Below, piece by piece: positions 46,740-56,588 of a stretch of DNA of 64,000 nucleotides; position 1 is the stretch's first letter; each line of letters starts with the position of its first letter. Under the pieces are notes generated by a model. That model was not told the origin of the DNA, did not search any database, and was given only the letters and a program-made list of their open reading frames with translations. The translations under genes and the position numbers were made by a program. This DNA is from CADCWN01 sp046328475 (GTDB lineage: Bacteria > Chloroflexota > Chloroflexia > Thermomicrobiales > CADCWN01): positions 1 through 64,000 of the forward strand of contig JAXLWN010000027.1 of assembly GCA_046328475.1 (NCBI GenBank). Direction: 5' to 3'.

Positions 46740-49558
46740 GTGCGCCACGGTTCCGCTGCCCTGGGGGTTCCTGCCGCTCTGCGCGATCGTGCTGCTGGCG
46801 GGGGATGCGTTCTGCCGCTCCTTCCTGCCGGTCGCGCCGGTGGGTTCGACCTACCCCGCGCCGGGGCCGGGGAACGCCTTTTCCTGCGCTTCCTGGCGGG
46901 CGGGCTGATCGTCGGCTGGTGGGCGCTGGTCCTGGCGGAGCTGGGCTGGTTCAGCGCCGGGACCGTCATCCTGGGCGTGGCCGCGCCGAGTCTGCCGCTC
47001 TACGCGCTGGCCTGGCGGCGGCGTGGGCAGCGGTTCGCTCGCCTGGGCGGGATTCCGCCCGACCGCCGAGGGGATCGCACCGGTCGCGTTGCTGCTGGTG
47101 GCCGGGTGGCTCTTCTTCGCGAATCCGTTCGAGACGATCGTCGGCGCGGAGGATGCGGGGGTCTATTTCAGCAGCGGCGGGCTGATCGCGCGCACCGGGG
47201 GTATTCGCCAGGTCGATAGCGGGCTGGTGGAGTTCGGCGACGCGGCGAATGACGCGGCGACCGGGGGGACCGCGCGCCACCTGTTGCTGCCGCCGCCCGA
47301 CCGGGGCGGCGGCGATAAGCGCTTCCTCTTCCTCGACTGGCAGCGCCTCTCCGGCTTCAACCTCATCCCCGGCGAGCCGAACGAGGTCACGCCGCAGTTC
47401 CTGCACCTCTTCCCCGCCTGGCTGGCGCTCTGGGCCGCGTTCGGCGGCGGGGTCGGCGCGATGGTCTACGCGGGCGCGGGCTGCGCGCTGCTCGGCGTGG
47501 CGGCGACCTATTTCCTCGGGCGGCGCATCTTCGGCCCCTGGGGCGGCTTCGCGGCGGCGCTCTTCCTGACCCTGAACGGGCTGCAACTCTGGTTCGCGCG
47601 ACAGTCGCTCAGCGAGGCGCTGCTGCAACCGCTCTTCGTCGGCACGCTCTACGCCTGGGCGCTGCTGGTGGACGCGCGCGACCACGGCGACAAGGCGACC
47701 GCGCGCGGCGCGGCGCTGCTGGCGGGGCTGGCGCTCGGCAGCGTGGCGCTGACGCACGCGCAGTTCATCTTCACGCTGCTGCCGGTCGCGGCGCTGCTCG
47801 GCTGGCTCTGGCTGGCGCGGCGGTGGTCGCGGCTCTATCTCTGGTTCCTGGTGCCGTTCGGCTTGCTGCTGGCGCACAGCGCCTGGCACATCGCGCACTA
47901 CTCGCTCGGCTACTTCGAGGGAATCTACCACCACGTCTGGAAGAACGCGCTGCGCGACTGGGAGCAGACCACGGTCATGTTCCTCGGCCCGGTGCTGGCG
48001 ATCGCGCTGCTCGGCTGGCGACCGGTGCGCCGCCGCTGGCTGCCGCTCGCGACCGACCCGCGCGCCCTCCGGGCGCTGCGCTGGCTGGGGATCGCGGTGG
48101 CGATTGGTGCCTGCACCTGGCTTTATGTCATCCGGCCGGGCATCCTGCGGCCGGGCAACTTCGGCGCGTGGCAGGGCTACATCGGCGCGCCGATCCCGAC
48201 CGGCCCGACGACCGGCATGGTGGCGCTCGGCTGGTATCTCGCGCCGCTGGGGATGGCGCTGGCGCTGGCCGGACTAGTGCTGGTCATCTGGCGCGCGTTC
48301 GACGAGCGGATCGCGGCGGCGCTCTGCCTCGCCGCGCCCTTCCTCGTGCTCTACCTCACCGGCACCTACACGCAGGGGGGCTACATCTACTCGCTGCGCC
48401 GCTTCGTGCCGCTGATCGTGCCGCTGGCGGCGCTGCTGGCCGCGTTCGCCGTCGTGCGCGGCGGTCCGCTGCTCGCCGAAGCGCTCAACCGGCCGGTGCT
48501 GCACCGCCCGCTGCTGGCGCTCGGCCTGGGCGCGGGCGCGCTGCTGCTCGCCTTCTTCGGCTACACCAACCTGCGCCTGATCGATCATCGCGAGTACGGC
48601 GGGGCGCTCGATCAGGTCGCGGCGCTGGCCGAGCGCGCCGGGCCGAATGACATCTTCCTCTTCAGCGGCTCGCGCGACGAGACGCCGAAGCTGGCGACGC
48701 CGCTGCGCTACCTCTACGGGCGCGAGAGCTGGGTGATCACCACCAATCTGCCCGATGGCGAGCTGCTCGACGCCTGGATCGCGCAGCAGGAGGCGGCCGG
48801 GCGCACGGTCCACCTGCTGATGTCGGCGGGAGGTGGCAAGCTCTTCCTGCCGCGCCACCAACTGGTGCCTGCCGACCGGATCACGGTCAATCTGCGCCAG
48901 TTCGAGACGCTGGAGGCGCAGAAGCCCTTCAACGAGCAACTGAATGTGCTCGGCTATACTCTCTATACCTTGCGACCAGTCGCGACCGGGCAAAGCGCGA
49001 TCGGGACGCTGCCCTATCGCATTGTGGCGGGGCAGGCCGACGAATTCGCGCAACTCGGCAACGCGGGCACGACGGTCGGTTTCTACAACGTCGAGCGGGA
49101 CAGCAGCGAGCGCCTGGGCGGCACCATGCCCTACCGCTGGACCGACGGGCAGGCGCTCCTGCGCATCCCCTGGCCGGGCGACGGTCGCCCGTTGACGCTG
49201 AAGCTGACGCTCGGCGCGGGGCCGCGCCCCGCCTCGCTCCCGCCCGCGCAGGTGGTCGTGGGCTTGCGCCCGGACGCCGGTTCGTCCGACAAGGAGCAGA
49301 CGCTCGCGACCCTGACCGTGGGGAACGCGTTCGCGGAATACACGGTCACCATCCCCGCCAACGCGCTCGGGCCGACCAAGCGATGGCACGGCGGTGATCG
49401 CGCTCGGCATGCCGCGCACCTTCAACGGCAAGGAGTGGAAGCCGAGCCCGGGCGCAACCTGGAAACCGGTCGATTTCCCCACCGAGACGAACAACAGCGC
49501 CGACCCGCGCGAACTCCACGTGCGCTTCGTGAAGGCGGAGCTGACGGTGGGGCCATGA
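46740..49558 (+). CDS. Multi-pass GT39-like membrane glycosyltransferase (frame breaks at both ends)
   Basis: About 930 residues after correction. The N-terminus needs frame changes near 46880 and 47035 to link WGFLPLCAIVLLAGDAFCRSF, RFLAGGLIVGWWALVLAEL and GIAPVALLLVAGWLFF. The intact core has GAEDAGVYFSSGGLIARTGG, the acidic loop of GT39-like enzymes. About twelve TM helices follow, with LTLNGLQLWFARQSLSEALLQ and a long soluble C-terminal part. An indel near 49388 leads to LGMPRTFNGKEWKP and a stop at 49556-49558. The start is unclear: GGAGG is followed by an ACG codon in the right frame. Probably extends surface glycans. Confidence 0.78.
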
Positions 49559-49567
49559 GAGGACGAT

Positions 49568-49646
49568 TGAACCGCCAAGACGCCAAGAAGACGCCAAGAG
49601 CGCCAAGAAAAGCTGACGACTGACGGATCGACGACTGACGACGAAC
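49568..49646. repeat. CGCCAAGA octamer tract followed by GACGACT heptamer tract
   Basis: CGCCAAGA-type units at 49568-49605, then CTGACGACTGACG-type units to 49646, between the GT39-like stop and the SDR start. The first unit matches 1589-1622 in the opposite orientation. Confidence 0.8.
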
Positions 49647-49662
49647 TCCAGAGGATAGGCCA

Positions 49663-50451
49663 ATGGCAAGCCACGAACGCGCGGTGAAGCTTCGGATTTG
49701 AGCGGGCGTGTCGCCGTGGTGACGGGGGCGAGTCGCGGCAGGGATCGGGGCGGCGATCTGCCGGGCGCTGGCGAGTCACGGTGCCGATATCCCTCTTCAC
49801 GCACTGGCAGGCGTATGACCGGGCGGAGGGCAACGGCGCGGACGCTGGCGGACCGGCGGCGCTGGAACTCGAACCGCTGGCGCTGGGTGTGCGCGCCTGC
49901 GGGCAGGAGATCGATCCGCGCCAGCCGGACGCCTACGTGCGCGTGCGTCGACGCGGCGACCGAGCGCCTGGGAGCGCCGACGATCCCGGTCATCAACGCC
50001 GCGCACTCGACGAGCGACGGCTACGAGCGACTGGACGCGGCCACACTCGATGCTCACTACGCCGTCAACCTGCGCACGATGGCGCTGCTCTCGGTTGAAT
50101 TCGCCCGCCGCTATCCCGGCGGACCGGGCGGGCGCATCATCAACCTCTCCTCGGGGCAGAGCGTCGGCGCGATGCCGACCGAACTGGCCTACGCGGCGAC
50201 CAAGGGCGCGGTCGAGGCGTTCACTACGTCCCTGGCGGCCGGTGTCGCGCCCAAAGGCATCACCGTCAACGCGATCGATCCCGGCGGCACCGACACTGGC
50301 TGATGAGCGATGAACTCGAGGCCGCAATCCTCCACAAATGGCCTTCGGTCGCCTCGGTCAACCCGAAGACGCCGCCCGCCTCATCCTCTTCCTTGCCAGC
50401 GACGAAGGCCAGTGGATCACCGGGCAAGTCATCCACTCGCGCGGGATGTAA
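49663..50451 (+). CDS. Short-chain dehydrogenase/reductase (frame breaks)
   Basis: A classical SDR of about 255 residues. MASHERAVKLR starts it. A missing base near 49695 joins LSGRVAVVTGASRG (cofactor glycine motif); further indels lie near 49740, 49800 and 49950. PVINAAHSTSDGYERLDAATLDAHYAVNLRTMALLSVEFARRY is followed by RIINLSSGQSVGAMPTELAYAATKGAVEAF, with catalytic Ser and Tyr-x3-Lys, and GITVNAIDPGGTDTG. A last change near 50330 gives FGRLGQPEDAARLILFLASD and a TAA at 50449. NAD(P)-dependent alcohol/ketone oxidoreductase of unknown substrate. Confidence 0.83.
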
Positions 50452-50467
50452 CGAGGGCGACTTACCG

Positions 50468-50627
50468 CAGAGATCGTAGAGATCGCAGAGACGCGGAAAT
50501 AATCAGCGTAGCACCACCATCACCCGCGTTCCCCAGCGACCACCCTCTCCCTCGCAAGGGGAGGGTCGCCGCCGCAGCGGCGGGGAGGGGGTTATTACGG
50601 CCCCTCACGCCCTCACGCCCTCACAAT
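50468..50627. repeat. Composite repeat: GCAGAGATC tract, REP-like palindrome, ACGCCCTC units
   Basis: A 9-mer tract (GCAGAGATC, GTAGAGATC, GCAGAGAC) at 50468-50495. A CCCTCTCCC.../GGGGAGGG plus GCCGCCGC/GCGGCGG double hairpin lies at 50540-50594. Two ACGCCCTC units (50603-50627) follow. No gene is supported between 50452 and 50765. Confidence 0.8.
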
Positions 50628-50765
50628 CCTCGCCTCCCCGGGCTCCCTCTCGCGGCCGGTGACTCCACCGCAGTGGGATAGCGGGTGCCACCAACAGGCG
50701 GGGTGCGGGCTCACCTGCTACAATCTCCCACAAGCCAACTTACGGACTCGCCCGAGGCCACCGCT

Positions 50766-51286
50766 ATGCCCACACCAACGCTCACCATCGCAGCGTCAAC
50801 GCAATGGACCGCGACGCGTTCACCGCGACCTCGGCGGCGGCCTCGAGCACTCGCCCTGATCGCGGCGACCGGGTGGGAGGCGCGACCCTTCGCCGCATGT
50901 CGAAGCACCGCACGCGGCACTCTGCGCCGTGATGTATGGCGCATCGGCAGAACAGCGGGTGGCGCTGATTCGGGAGCATCCCGACCTCGCCGGCGCGCGG
51001 CGCGCGAGGGCGGGCTGACCCCGGCCTCCACTGGCGAGCAGGCGGCGGCGGGGTTGATCGATTGTCGCCGGGGGAGATTGCGCGGTTCGAGGAGGCGAAT
51101 GCGGCCTATCGGGCGCGATTCGGGTTCCCGTTCGGGATCTGCGCGCGGGAGAACAAGAAGGCGAGCATCCTGGCCGGGTTCGACGCCCGCCTGGGCAACA
51201 GTCGGGACGAGGAGATCGCCACGGCGCTCGGGGAGATCGCCAAGATCACCCGGCTCCGGCTTCTCGACATCGCGCGGGCGGAGTGA
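50766..51286 (+). CDS. uraD: OHCU decarboxylase (many frame breaks)
   Basis: Fragments in order identify 2-oxo-4-hydroxy-4-carboxy-5-ureidoimidazoline decarboxylase, which turns the last unstable uricase product into S-allantoin. MPTPTLTIA starts it, with WIAATGWEARPF-like and MYGASAEQRVALIREHPDLAG segments (His-Pro motif) in other frames. AREGGLTPASTGEQAAAGL, then ARFEEANAAYRARFGFPFGICARENKKASILAGFDARLGNSRDEEI, is intact from about 51062. Frames change near 50800, 50860, 50910, 50995 and 51060. First gene of the purine catabolic operon. Confidence 0.85.
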
Positions 51287-51297
51287 GCGGAGGGACG

Positions 51298-52238
51298 ATG
51301 AGCGGCGATGCACGCTTCGAGTATGAGATCAGCTACGGCAAGGCGCGGGTGCCACTCTACCGCGTCTACGGCCGCCCGCTGACCGGGCTGACGCCGATCC
51401 CCGAGTCGAACTTCACCGGACGCGACAACATCCTCGTTGGCGGGAGATCGACCTGGAGGTCTTCACCAAGGACGTGCTACCTGCCTACACGGTCGGCGAT
51501 AACCGCCGCGTGGTGGCGACCGACACGATGAAGAACGTTATCTTGAAAGAGGCGCTGGCCTATGACGGTGCCACCCTGGAAGGCTTCCTGGCCCACCTGG
51601 GGCATCGCTTCCTGATGCTCTACCCCGAGATGGACCACATCCGCGTCCGGGGCCGCGAACTCCCCTTCGTCGCGCCGCACGTTCCAAACGCGGACGGCTT
51701 CGCGCCGAGCGACGTGCTCTTCAGCCGCACGTTCGGCGATCACGGCGTGGCAATGCTCGAATATGCGCTGGCAGATAACGGGCCACGCCTGCTGGCGCAC
51801 GAATCGGGTCGCGTGGACATGCAGCTGCTGAAAGTGACCGGCAGCTCCTTCACGCGGTTCGCGCGCGACGAGCACACCACCCTGCCCGAGCGCCTAGACC
51901 GCCCGCTCTTCATCCACCTCGACATCGGCTGGCGCTACAACGATGCCGCGACGATGCTCGACCCCACCCATCGGGGATATGTCGCGTCGGAGCAGGTGCG
52001 CGATTTCGCCGCCACCCTCTTCCACCAGTTCGTCAGCGAGTCGATCCAGCACCTCGTCCACGAGATCGGCACCCGCCTCCTCGACAGCTTCCCGCAACTC
52101 GCCGAAGTCTCCTTCGCCGCGCAGAACCAAACGCCCGATCCGATGGCGCTCTCGGAGAGCGACTCCAGGCAGAAGGTCTACAGCTCGCCCTTCCCCGCCT
52201 ACGGGCTGATCCGGCTGCGGCTGACCAGGAAAGGGTGA
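51298..52238 (+). CDS. pucL: Urate oxidase (one frame break)
   Basis: Cofactor-free uricase, urate to 5-hydroxyisourate. YEISYGKARVPLYRV holds the N-terminal catalytic Lys. After an indel near 51440 the rest is intact: EIDLEVFTKDVLPAYTVGDNRRVVATDTMKNVI (the TDTMKN Thr), FLMLYPEMDHIRV, LLKVTGSSFTRFARDEHTTLPE, LDIGWRY. FPQLAEVSFAAQNQTPDPM and YGLIRLRLTRKG end the two T-fold domains. Length about 313 residues, usual for the family. GGAGGGACG precedes the ATG, twelve bases after the uraD stop. Confidence 0.93.
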
Positions 52239-52244
52239 GCGGCG

Positions 52245-52601
52245 ATGGCGGGGTGGCTCACCACGCACGTCCTCGACACCGCGCGGGGCTGTCCCGCCGC
52301 CGATCTGGCGATCGAGTTGTGGCGGATCGATGGCGAAGACAAACAGTTGCTCGCCGCCGCGCGTACTACTGGTGACGGGCGCACCGCCGCGCCCCTGCTC
52401 GCGGGCGACGATTGCCATGCGGGTACTTATGAGCTGGTTTTCATGGTGGGGGACTATTTCGCCGGGGCGGGTCTGGCAAGCAACGTGCTACCGTTTCTCG
52501 ATCGGGTGCCAGTGCGCTTCGCTATCGCCGATCCCGAGGCGCATTACCACGTCCCGCTGCTGGCGTCGCCTTGGGCCTACAGCACCTACCGGGGAAGCTA
52601 G
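52245..52601 (+). CDS. uraH: 5-hydroxyisourate hydrolase (transthyretin-like)
   Basis: A 118-residue HIU hydrolase. It has the N-terminal THVLDTARGCPAADL signature with the catalytic His, RTTGDGRTAAPLL (the Arg), and C-terminal AHYHVPLLASPWAYSTYRGS, the family hallmark that separates it from transthyretin. Substrate is the uricase product. The ATG lies six bases after the uricase stop, indicating cotranscription. The gene is intact. Confidence 0.96.
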   Translation: MAGWLTTHVLDTARGCPAADLAIELWRIDGEDKQLLAAARTTGDGRTAAPLLAGDDCHAGTYELVFMVGDYFAGAGLASNVLPFLDRVPVRFAIADPEAHYHVPLLASPWAYSTYRGS

Positions 52602-52621
52602 GCGCAGCACCTCGCACGTAG

Positions 52622-52709
52622 GGGCGTTCAATTGAACGCCCGGTAGCCCACAGCTAGCCCTTCGTGGATCGCGACTACCGCACCCAGCAGGGCGTTCAAT
52701 TGAACGCCC
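52622..52709. repeat. Pair of 20-bp palindromes in inverted orientation
   Basis: Two perfect copies of GGGCGTTCAATTGAACGCCC (52622-52641 and 52690-52709). Flanks CGTAGG and CCTACG make the whole block an inverted repeat. It occupies the gap between uraH and the xanthine dehydrogenase genes. Confidence 0.9.
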
Positions 52710-52740
52710 CCTACGACGAGGAAACCGCGAGGCATTCCCC

Positions 52741-54313
52741 ATGTGGCAGACCTACCTCCGACCAACCAGCCTCGCAGAGGCACTACACCTCCTCCGCGAA
52801 CACGCGGGGCGGGCGCGGCTGGTCGCGGGCGGCACCGATGTGGTCGTGGAACTCTCGCGCGGGGTACGCCCGACCGAGACGCTGATCGACCTGACCGCGC
52901 TGCGCGACTTGCACTACCTCAAGGCGGAGGGCGACACGTTGCGTCTGGGCGCGCTGGCGACCCACAACGACGTGATCGCCTCGCCACTCTGCCGCGCGCG
53001 AGCGCTGCCGCTGGCGCAGGCCTGCTGGGAGGTCGGTGCGCCGCAGATTCGCACCCGCGCGACCATCGCGGGCAATCTGGTCACCGCCTCGCCCGCGAAC
53101 GACACGATCACGCCGCTGATCGCGCTCGGTGCCGAGGTGGTGCTGGCGAGCGCGGCGGGCGAGCGCACCCTGCCGCTCGAACAGTTCTACCTGGGCTTCC
53201 GCCGCACGGCGCTGGCAGCGGACGAACTGCTGCGCGAGATTCGCGTGCCCCTCCTCCGCGCCGACCAGCGCGGCATCTTCCTGAAACTCGGGCTGCGCGG
53301 GGCGCAGGCGATCGCGGTGATCAACGTCGCGCTGGTGGCGACACTGGTTGAGGGGATCGTACGCGAGGCGAGGATCGCGCTCGGCTCGGTCGCGCCGACC
53401 ATCGTGCGCGCGACGGCGGCCGAGACATGGCTGATCGGCAAAGCGCTGGACGAAACCACCTGCAGCGAAGCAGGCCAACTCGCCCTGGAAGCCGCCGCGC
53501 CGATCGCCGACGTGCGCGGATCGGCCGACTATCGCCGCACGACACTCGCCAACCTCGTCGCGGCAGGGCTGCGCCGGATCGCGAACGGCACCGAGGCCGA
53601 CGGCTTTCCCATCTCGCCCGCGCTACTCGACACCGGGAGTCCCCAAGCCACCCCACCACGCTTCGATCGCGCCATCGTCGCGACGATCAACGGCACACGC
53701 CGCGAATTGCCAGACGCCTGGGACAAAACCTTGCTCGACGCACTCCGCGAGGATGCCGGTCTCACTGGCACCAAGGAGGGCTGCGCCGAGGGCGAGTGCG
53801 GGGCCTGCACGGTCTGGCTCGACGGCCAGGCGGTGATGTCCTGCCTCGTCCCCGCTCCCCAGGCGCACGGCGCGGCGGTGACGACGATCGAGGGGCTTGC
53901 GGAGGTTGAGCGGGCGAACGGGCGAATAGGAGAACAGGAGAGCAGGAGAGCAGGCGAACAGGCGAACCACCGACACCTCCCCCACCGCCACTAATTTCCG
54001 AGCGAGTCACCCCCTCTCCTCGCGGGAGAGGGGGCCGGGGGCGAGGTAACCCCACTCACAACTCACGACTCACGACTCACGACTCCTTCCCTCCACCCGT
54101 TGCAAGAAGCCTTCATCGCCCACGGCGCGGTGCAGTGTGGTTACTGCATTCCGGGGATGCTGATGGCGGGCGCGAAGCTGCTGGAGGAGCACCCGTCCCC
54201 GGATCTGGGGCAGGTGCGGGCGGCGCTCGGCGGCAATATCTGCCGCTGCACGCTACCGGAAGATTCTGGATGTGGTGCTGAGCGCGGCGGCGCGAATGAA
54301 GAATGATGAATGA
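52741..54313 (+). CDS. Xanthine dehydrogenase FAD subunit fused to [2Fe-2S] subunit, interrupted by a repeat element
   Basis: Residues 1-~285 are the FAD-binding subunit: ARLVAGGTDVVVELSRG, IRTRATIAGNLVTASPANDT (FAD motif), DELLREIRVPLL. From ~310 the iron-sulfur subunit starts: LREDAGLTGTKEGCAEGECGACTVWLDGQAVMSCLVPA, the plant-type cluster cysteines. A ~180-base repeat element follows, in the same frame but with one TAA at 53992. The second cluster domain then resumes: HPLQEAFIAHGAVQCGYCIPGML and GNICRC. An indel near 54250 leads to YRKILDVVLSAAARMKNDE. Electrons from xanthine oxidation pass through both clusters to FAD. The TAA and the insertion may inactivate the protein. Confidence 0.85.
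53916..54083. repeat. Composite repeat inserted in the xanthine dehydrogenase FeS gene
   Basis: A degenerate 7-mer tract (GCGAACA/GGAGAGCA-type, 53916-53968) comes first. A REP-like palindrome (CCCCTCTCC/GGAGAGGGG with tail GGGGGCGAGGT, about 54009-54048) and ACTCACG heptamers (54054-54083) follow. Coding sequence of the same domain pair continues on both sides. Confidence 0.88.
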
Positions 54314-54321
54314 AGAATGTA
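54294..54321. repeat. Heptamer array at the gene junction (GAATGAA)4
   Basis: Exactly four units: GAATGAA, GAATGAT, GAATGAA, GAATGTA. They contain the last codons and stop of the FeS gene and the start codon of the large subunit gene. Confidence 0.85.
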
Positions 54322-56576
54322 GAAATGATCGGGCATCGCTCCAGCGGCCGGATGCGCTGGGGAAGGTGACCGGGGCGGTGCGCTATCCCGGCGACCTCGC
54401 GCGTCCGGGGATGCTGCATCTGAAGGTGGTGTTTGCCGGGCGGGCGCACGCGCGGATTCTCGCCGTTGATGCGGCGGCGGCACTGGCCGTGCCCGGGGTC
54501 GTGGCGGTGCTGACCGCTGCCGACGTGCCCCACAACGCCTTCGGGCTGATCGAGGACGACCAGCCAGTGCTCTGCGGCGAGGTGGTGCGCTTCACCGGGG
54601 ACAAGGTGGCGGTGGTCGTCGCGGAGAGCGCGCGGGCGGCGGCGCGCGGCGCGGCGACGGTGCGCGTGGAGTACGAGGACCTGCCCGCTGTCTTCGACCC
54701 GCATGCTGCGCTGGCGGAGGGTGCGCCGGTCGTCCACGCCGCGCGCGGCACCAACCTACTCGGCCACATCCCGATCCACAAGGGGGACATCGCGCGCGGC
54801 TTCGCCGAGGCCGACGTGATCCTGGAAGGGGAGTTCTCCACCGGCTGGCAGGAGCACGCCTACCTGCAGCCCGAGGCGGGCATCGCCTGGGTGGACGAGC
54901 AGGACCGGGTGGTGATCGAGACGGCGGGCCAATGGCTCCACGAGGACCGCCGCCAGATCGCGGCGATGCTGCAATTGCCCGAGGAACGGGTAGTCGTCCG
55001 CTACGCCGCGATCGGCGGCGCGTTCGGCGGGCGCGAGGATCTCTCGGTGCAGCACATCCTCGCGCTGGCGGCGTGGAAACTGCGCCGCCCGGTGGCGATC
55101 CGCTGGAGCCGCGAGGAATCGCTGATCGGCCACCACAAGCGCCACCCGATGACCATCCGCTGCCGCTGGGGTGCCACGCGCGACGGCATGCTGACGGCGG
55201 TGCAGGCCGAGACCATCGCCGACGGCGGTGCCTACGCCTCCACCAGCATCGAAGTGGTCAAGGTCGCGGCCCTCTTCGCCAGCGGTCCCTACGAGGTGCC
55301 GCACATCGCCAGCGACGGCTATGCCGTCTACACCAACAATGTGCCGAGCGGTGCCTTCCGGGGCTTCGGCGCACCCCAGGCCCACTTCGCCGCCGAGATC
55401 ATGGTCACGCGCCTCGCCCACGCCATCGGGATGGACCCGGTCGAATTCCGCCGCCGCAACCTCTACCGCGAGGGGAGCATCGAGCCAACCCAGAACGTCA
55501 TCGTCCCCGGCGTCAGCGCGCTGCCGGTGCTGGAGCGGTGTGTCGAGGAAGTGCGGGAGCGGTTCGAAGGTTGGGGAGACGGTTCGAAAGTTCGAAAGTT
55601 CGAAAGTTTGGGGGCTAACCTTCGAACCTTCGAACCTTCAAACCTTCAAACCGAGAACCCCGCCCCCGCCCCCCACCTCCGTTGCGGCCTCGGTATCGCT
55701 TGCGGCATCAAGAATCTCGGCTATTCGTTCGGCTTTCCCGAGCAGTCCACGGCGACGGTCGAACTCTTTGGGCGCGGGGAGATCGAGCGGGCGCGGGTGC
55801 GCCTCGGCGCGGCCGATGTGGGGCAGGGGGTCCACCTGGCGATGCGCCAGATCGCCGCCGAGGCGCTGGGGCTGCCATTCGAGGCGATCGAGCTGATCAC
55901 CGATGACAGCGCCGAGACGCCGAACGCCGGCAGCGCCTCGGCGTCGCGCCTGACGCTGATGGCCGGGCGCGCGGTGCTCGACGCCGCGCAAGGCGCGCGG
56001 GAAAAGTGGGCGCAATCGGACGCCGAGCCGGTCGTGGCGACGGTGCAGTACCGCCCGCCCGCGACCACGCCGCTCGATCCGGTCAACGGCGCGGGCGTGC
56101 CGAACTACGCCTACGGCTACGCCGCGCAGGCGGTCGAGGTCGAGGTCAACACCCTCACCGGGCAGGTGCGCGTGCTGCGCGTGATCAGCGTCCACGACGT
56201 GGGGCGCGCGATCAACCGCCAGCAGGTGGAGGGGCAGATCGAGGGCTGCCTGGCCCAGGGGATCGGCTACGCGCTGCTCGAACACTTCCAGGTGCGCGAG
56301 GGGCGCGTCCCGACGCCGCACCTCAGCACCTACCTGCTGCCGACCACGCTCGACATGCCGACCGAGATCGTCCCCGTCATCCTCGAACTGGCCGATCCCA
56401 ACGGCCCGCACGGCGCGCGGGGCGTCGCCGAAATGCCGCTCGTCCCGATCGCCCCCGCGATCGCCGCCGCCATCCACGACGCGGTTGGCGTCTGGCTCAC
56501 CGAGCAGCCGATGACCCCGGAGCGGGTGCTGCGGGCGCTGGGCGCGGCACAAGAGCGCGAGCGCAATGAGCACTGA
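54303..56576 (+). CDS. Xanthine dehydrogenase molybdopterin-binding subunit
   Basis: A 757-residue molybdenum hydroxylase large subunit. The aldehyde-oxidase hammerhead domain comes first (KVTGAVRYPGDLARPGMLHLKV). Then come AYLQPEAGIAWVDE, IGGAFGGREDLSVQ (Mo cofactor), RRPVAIRWSREES, VPSGAFRGFGAPQAHFAAE, ADVGQGVHLAMRQIAAEALG (the GQG motif) and HGARGVAEMPLVPIAPAIAAAIHDAVG (catalytic Glu in RGVAEMP). It oxidises hypoxanthine/xanthine to urate, feeding uricase upstream. Residues ~420-452 are encoded by an octamer array kept in frame. Start ATG lies in a heptamer array and overlaps the preceding gene. No frame break. Confidence 0.92.
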   Translation: MMNEECRNDRASLQRPDALGKVTGAVRYPGDLARPGMLHLKVVFAGRAHARILAVDAAAALAVPGVVAVLTAADVPHNAFGLIEDDQPVLCGEVVRFTGDKVAVVVAESARAAARGAATVRVEYEDLPAVFDPHAALAEGAPVVHAARGTNLLGHIPIHKGDIARGFAEADVILEGEFSTGWQEHAYLQPEAGIAWVDEQDRVVIETAGQWLHEDRRQIAAMLQLPEERVVVRYAAIGGAFGGREDLSVQHILALAAWKLRRPVAIRWSREESLIGHHKRHPMTIRCRWGATRDGMLTAVQAETIADGGAYASTSIEVVKVAALFASGPYEVPHIASDGYAVYTNNVPSGAFRGFGAPQAHFAAEIMVTRLAHAIGMDPVEFRRRNLYREGSIEPTQNVIVPGVSALPVLERCVEEVRERFEGWGDGSKVRKFESLGANLRTFEPSNLQTENPAPAPHLRCGLGIACGIKNLGYSFGFPEQSTATVELFGRGEIERARVRLGAADVGQGVHLAMRQIAAEALGLPFEAIELITDDSAETPNAGSASASRLTLMAGRAVLDAAQGAREKWAQSDAEPVVATVQYRPPATTPLDPVNGAGVPNYAYGYAAQAVEVEVNTLTGQVRVLRVISVHDVGRAINRQQVEGQIEGCLAQGIGYALLEHFQVREGRVPTPHLSTYLLPTTLDMPTEIVPVILELADPNGPHGARGVAEMPLVPIAPAIAAAIHDAVGVWLTEQPMTPERVLRALGAAQERERNEH
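55561..55652. repeat. Inverted octamer array inside the xanthine dehydrogenase large subunit gene
   Basis: Left units GGTTCGAA/AGTTCGAA (55561-55572 and 55581-55609) face TTCGAACC/TTCAAACC units (55617-55652). The frame stays open across it (SKVRKFESLGANLRTFEPSN). Unit type as at 1102-1193. Confidence 0.93.
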
Positions 56577-56588
56577 AGGAGGGCACGC

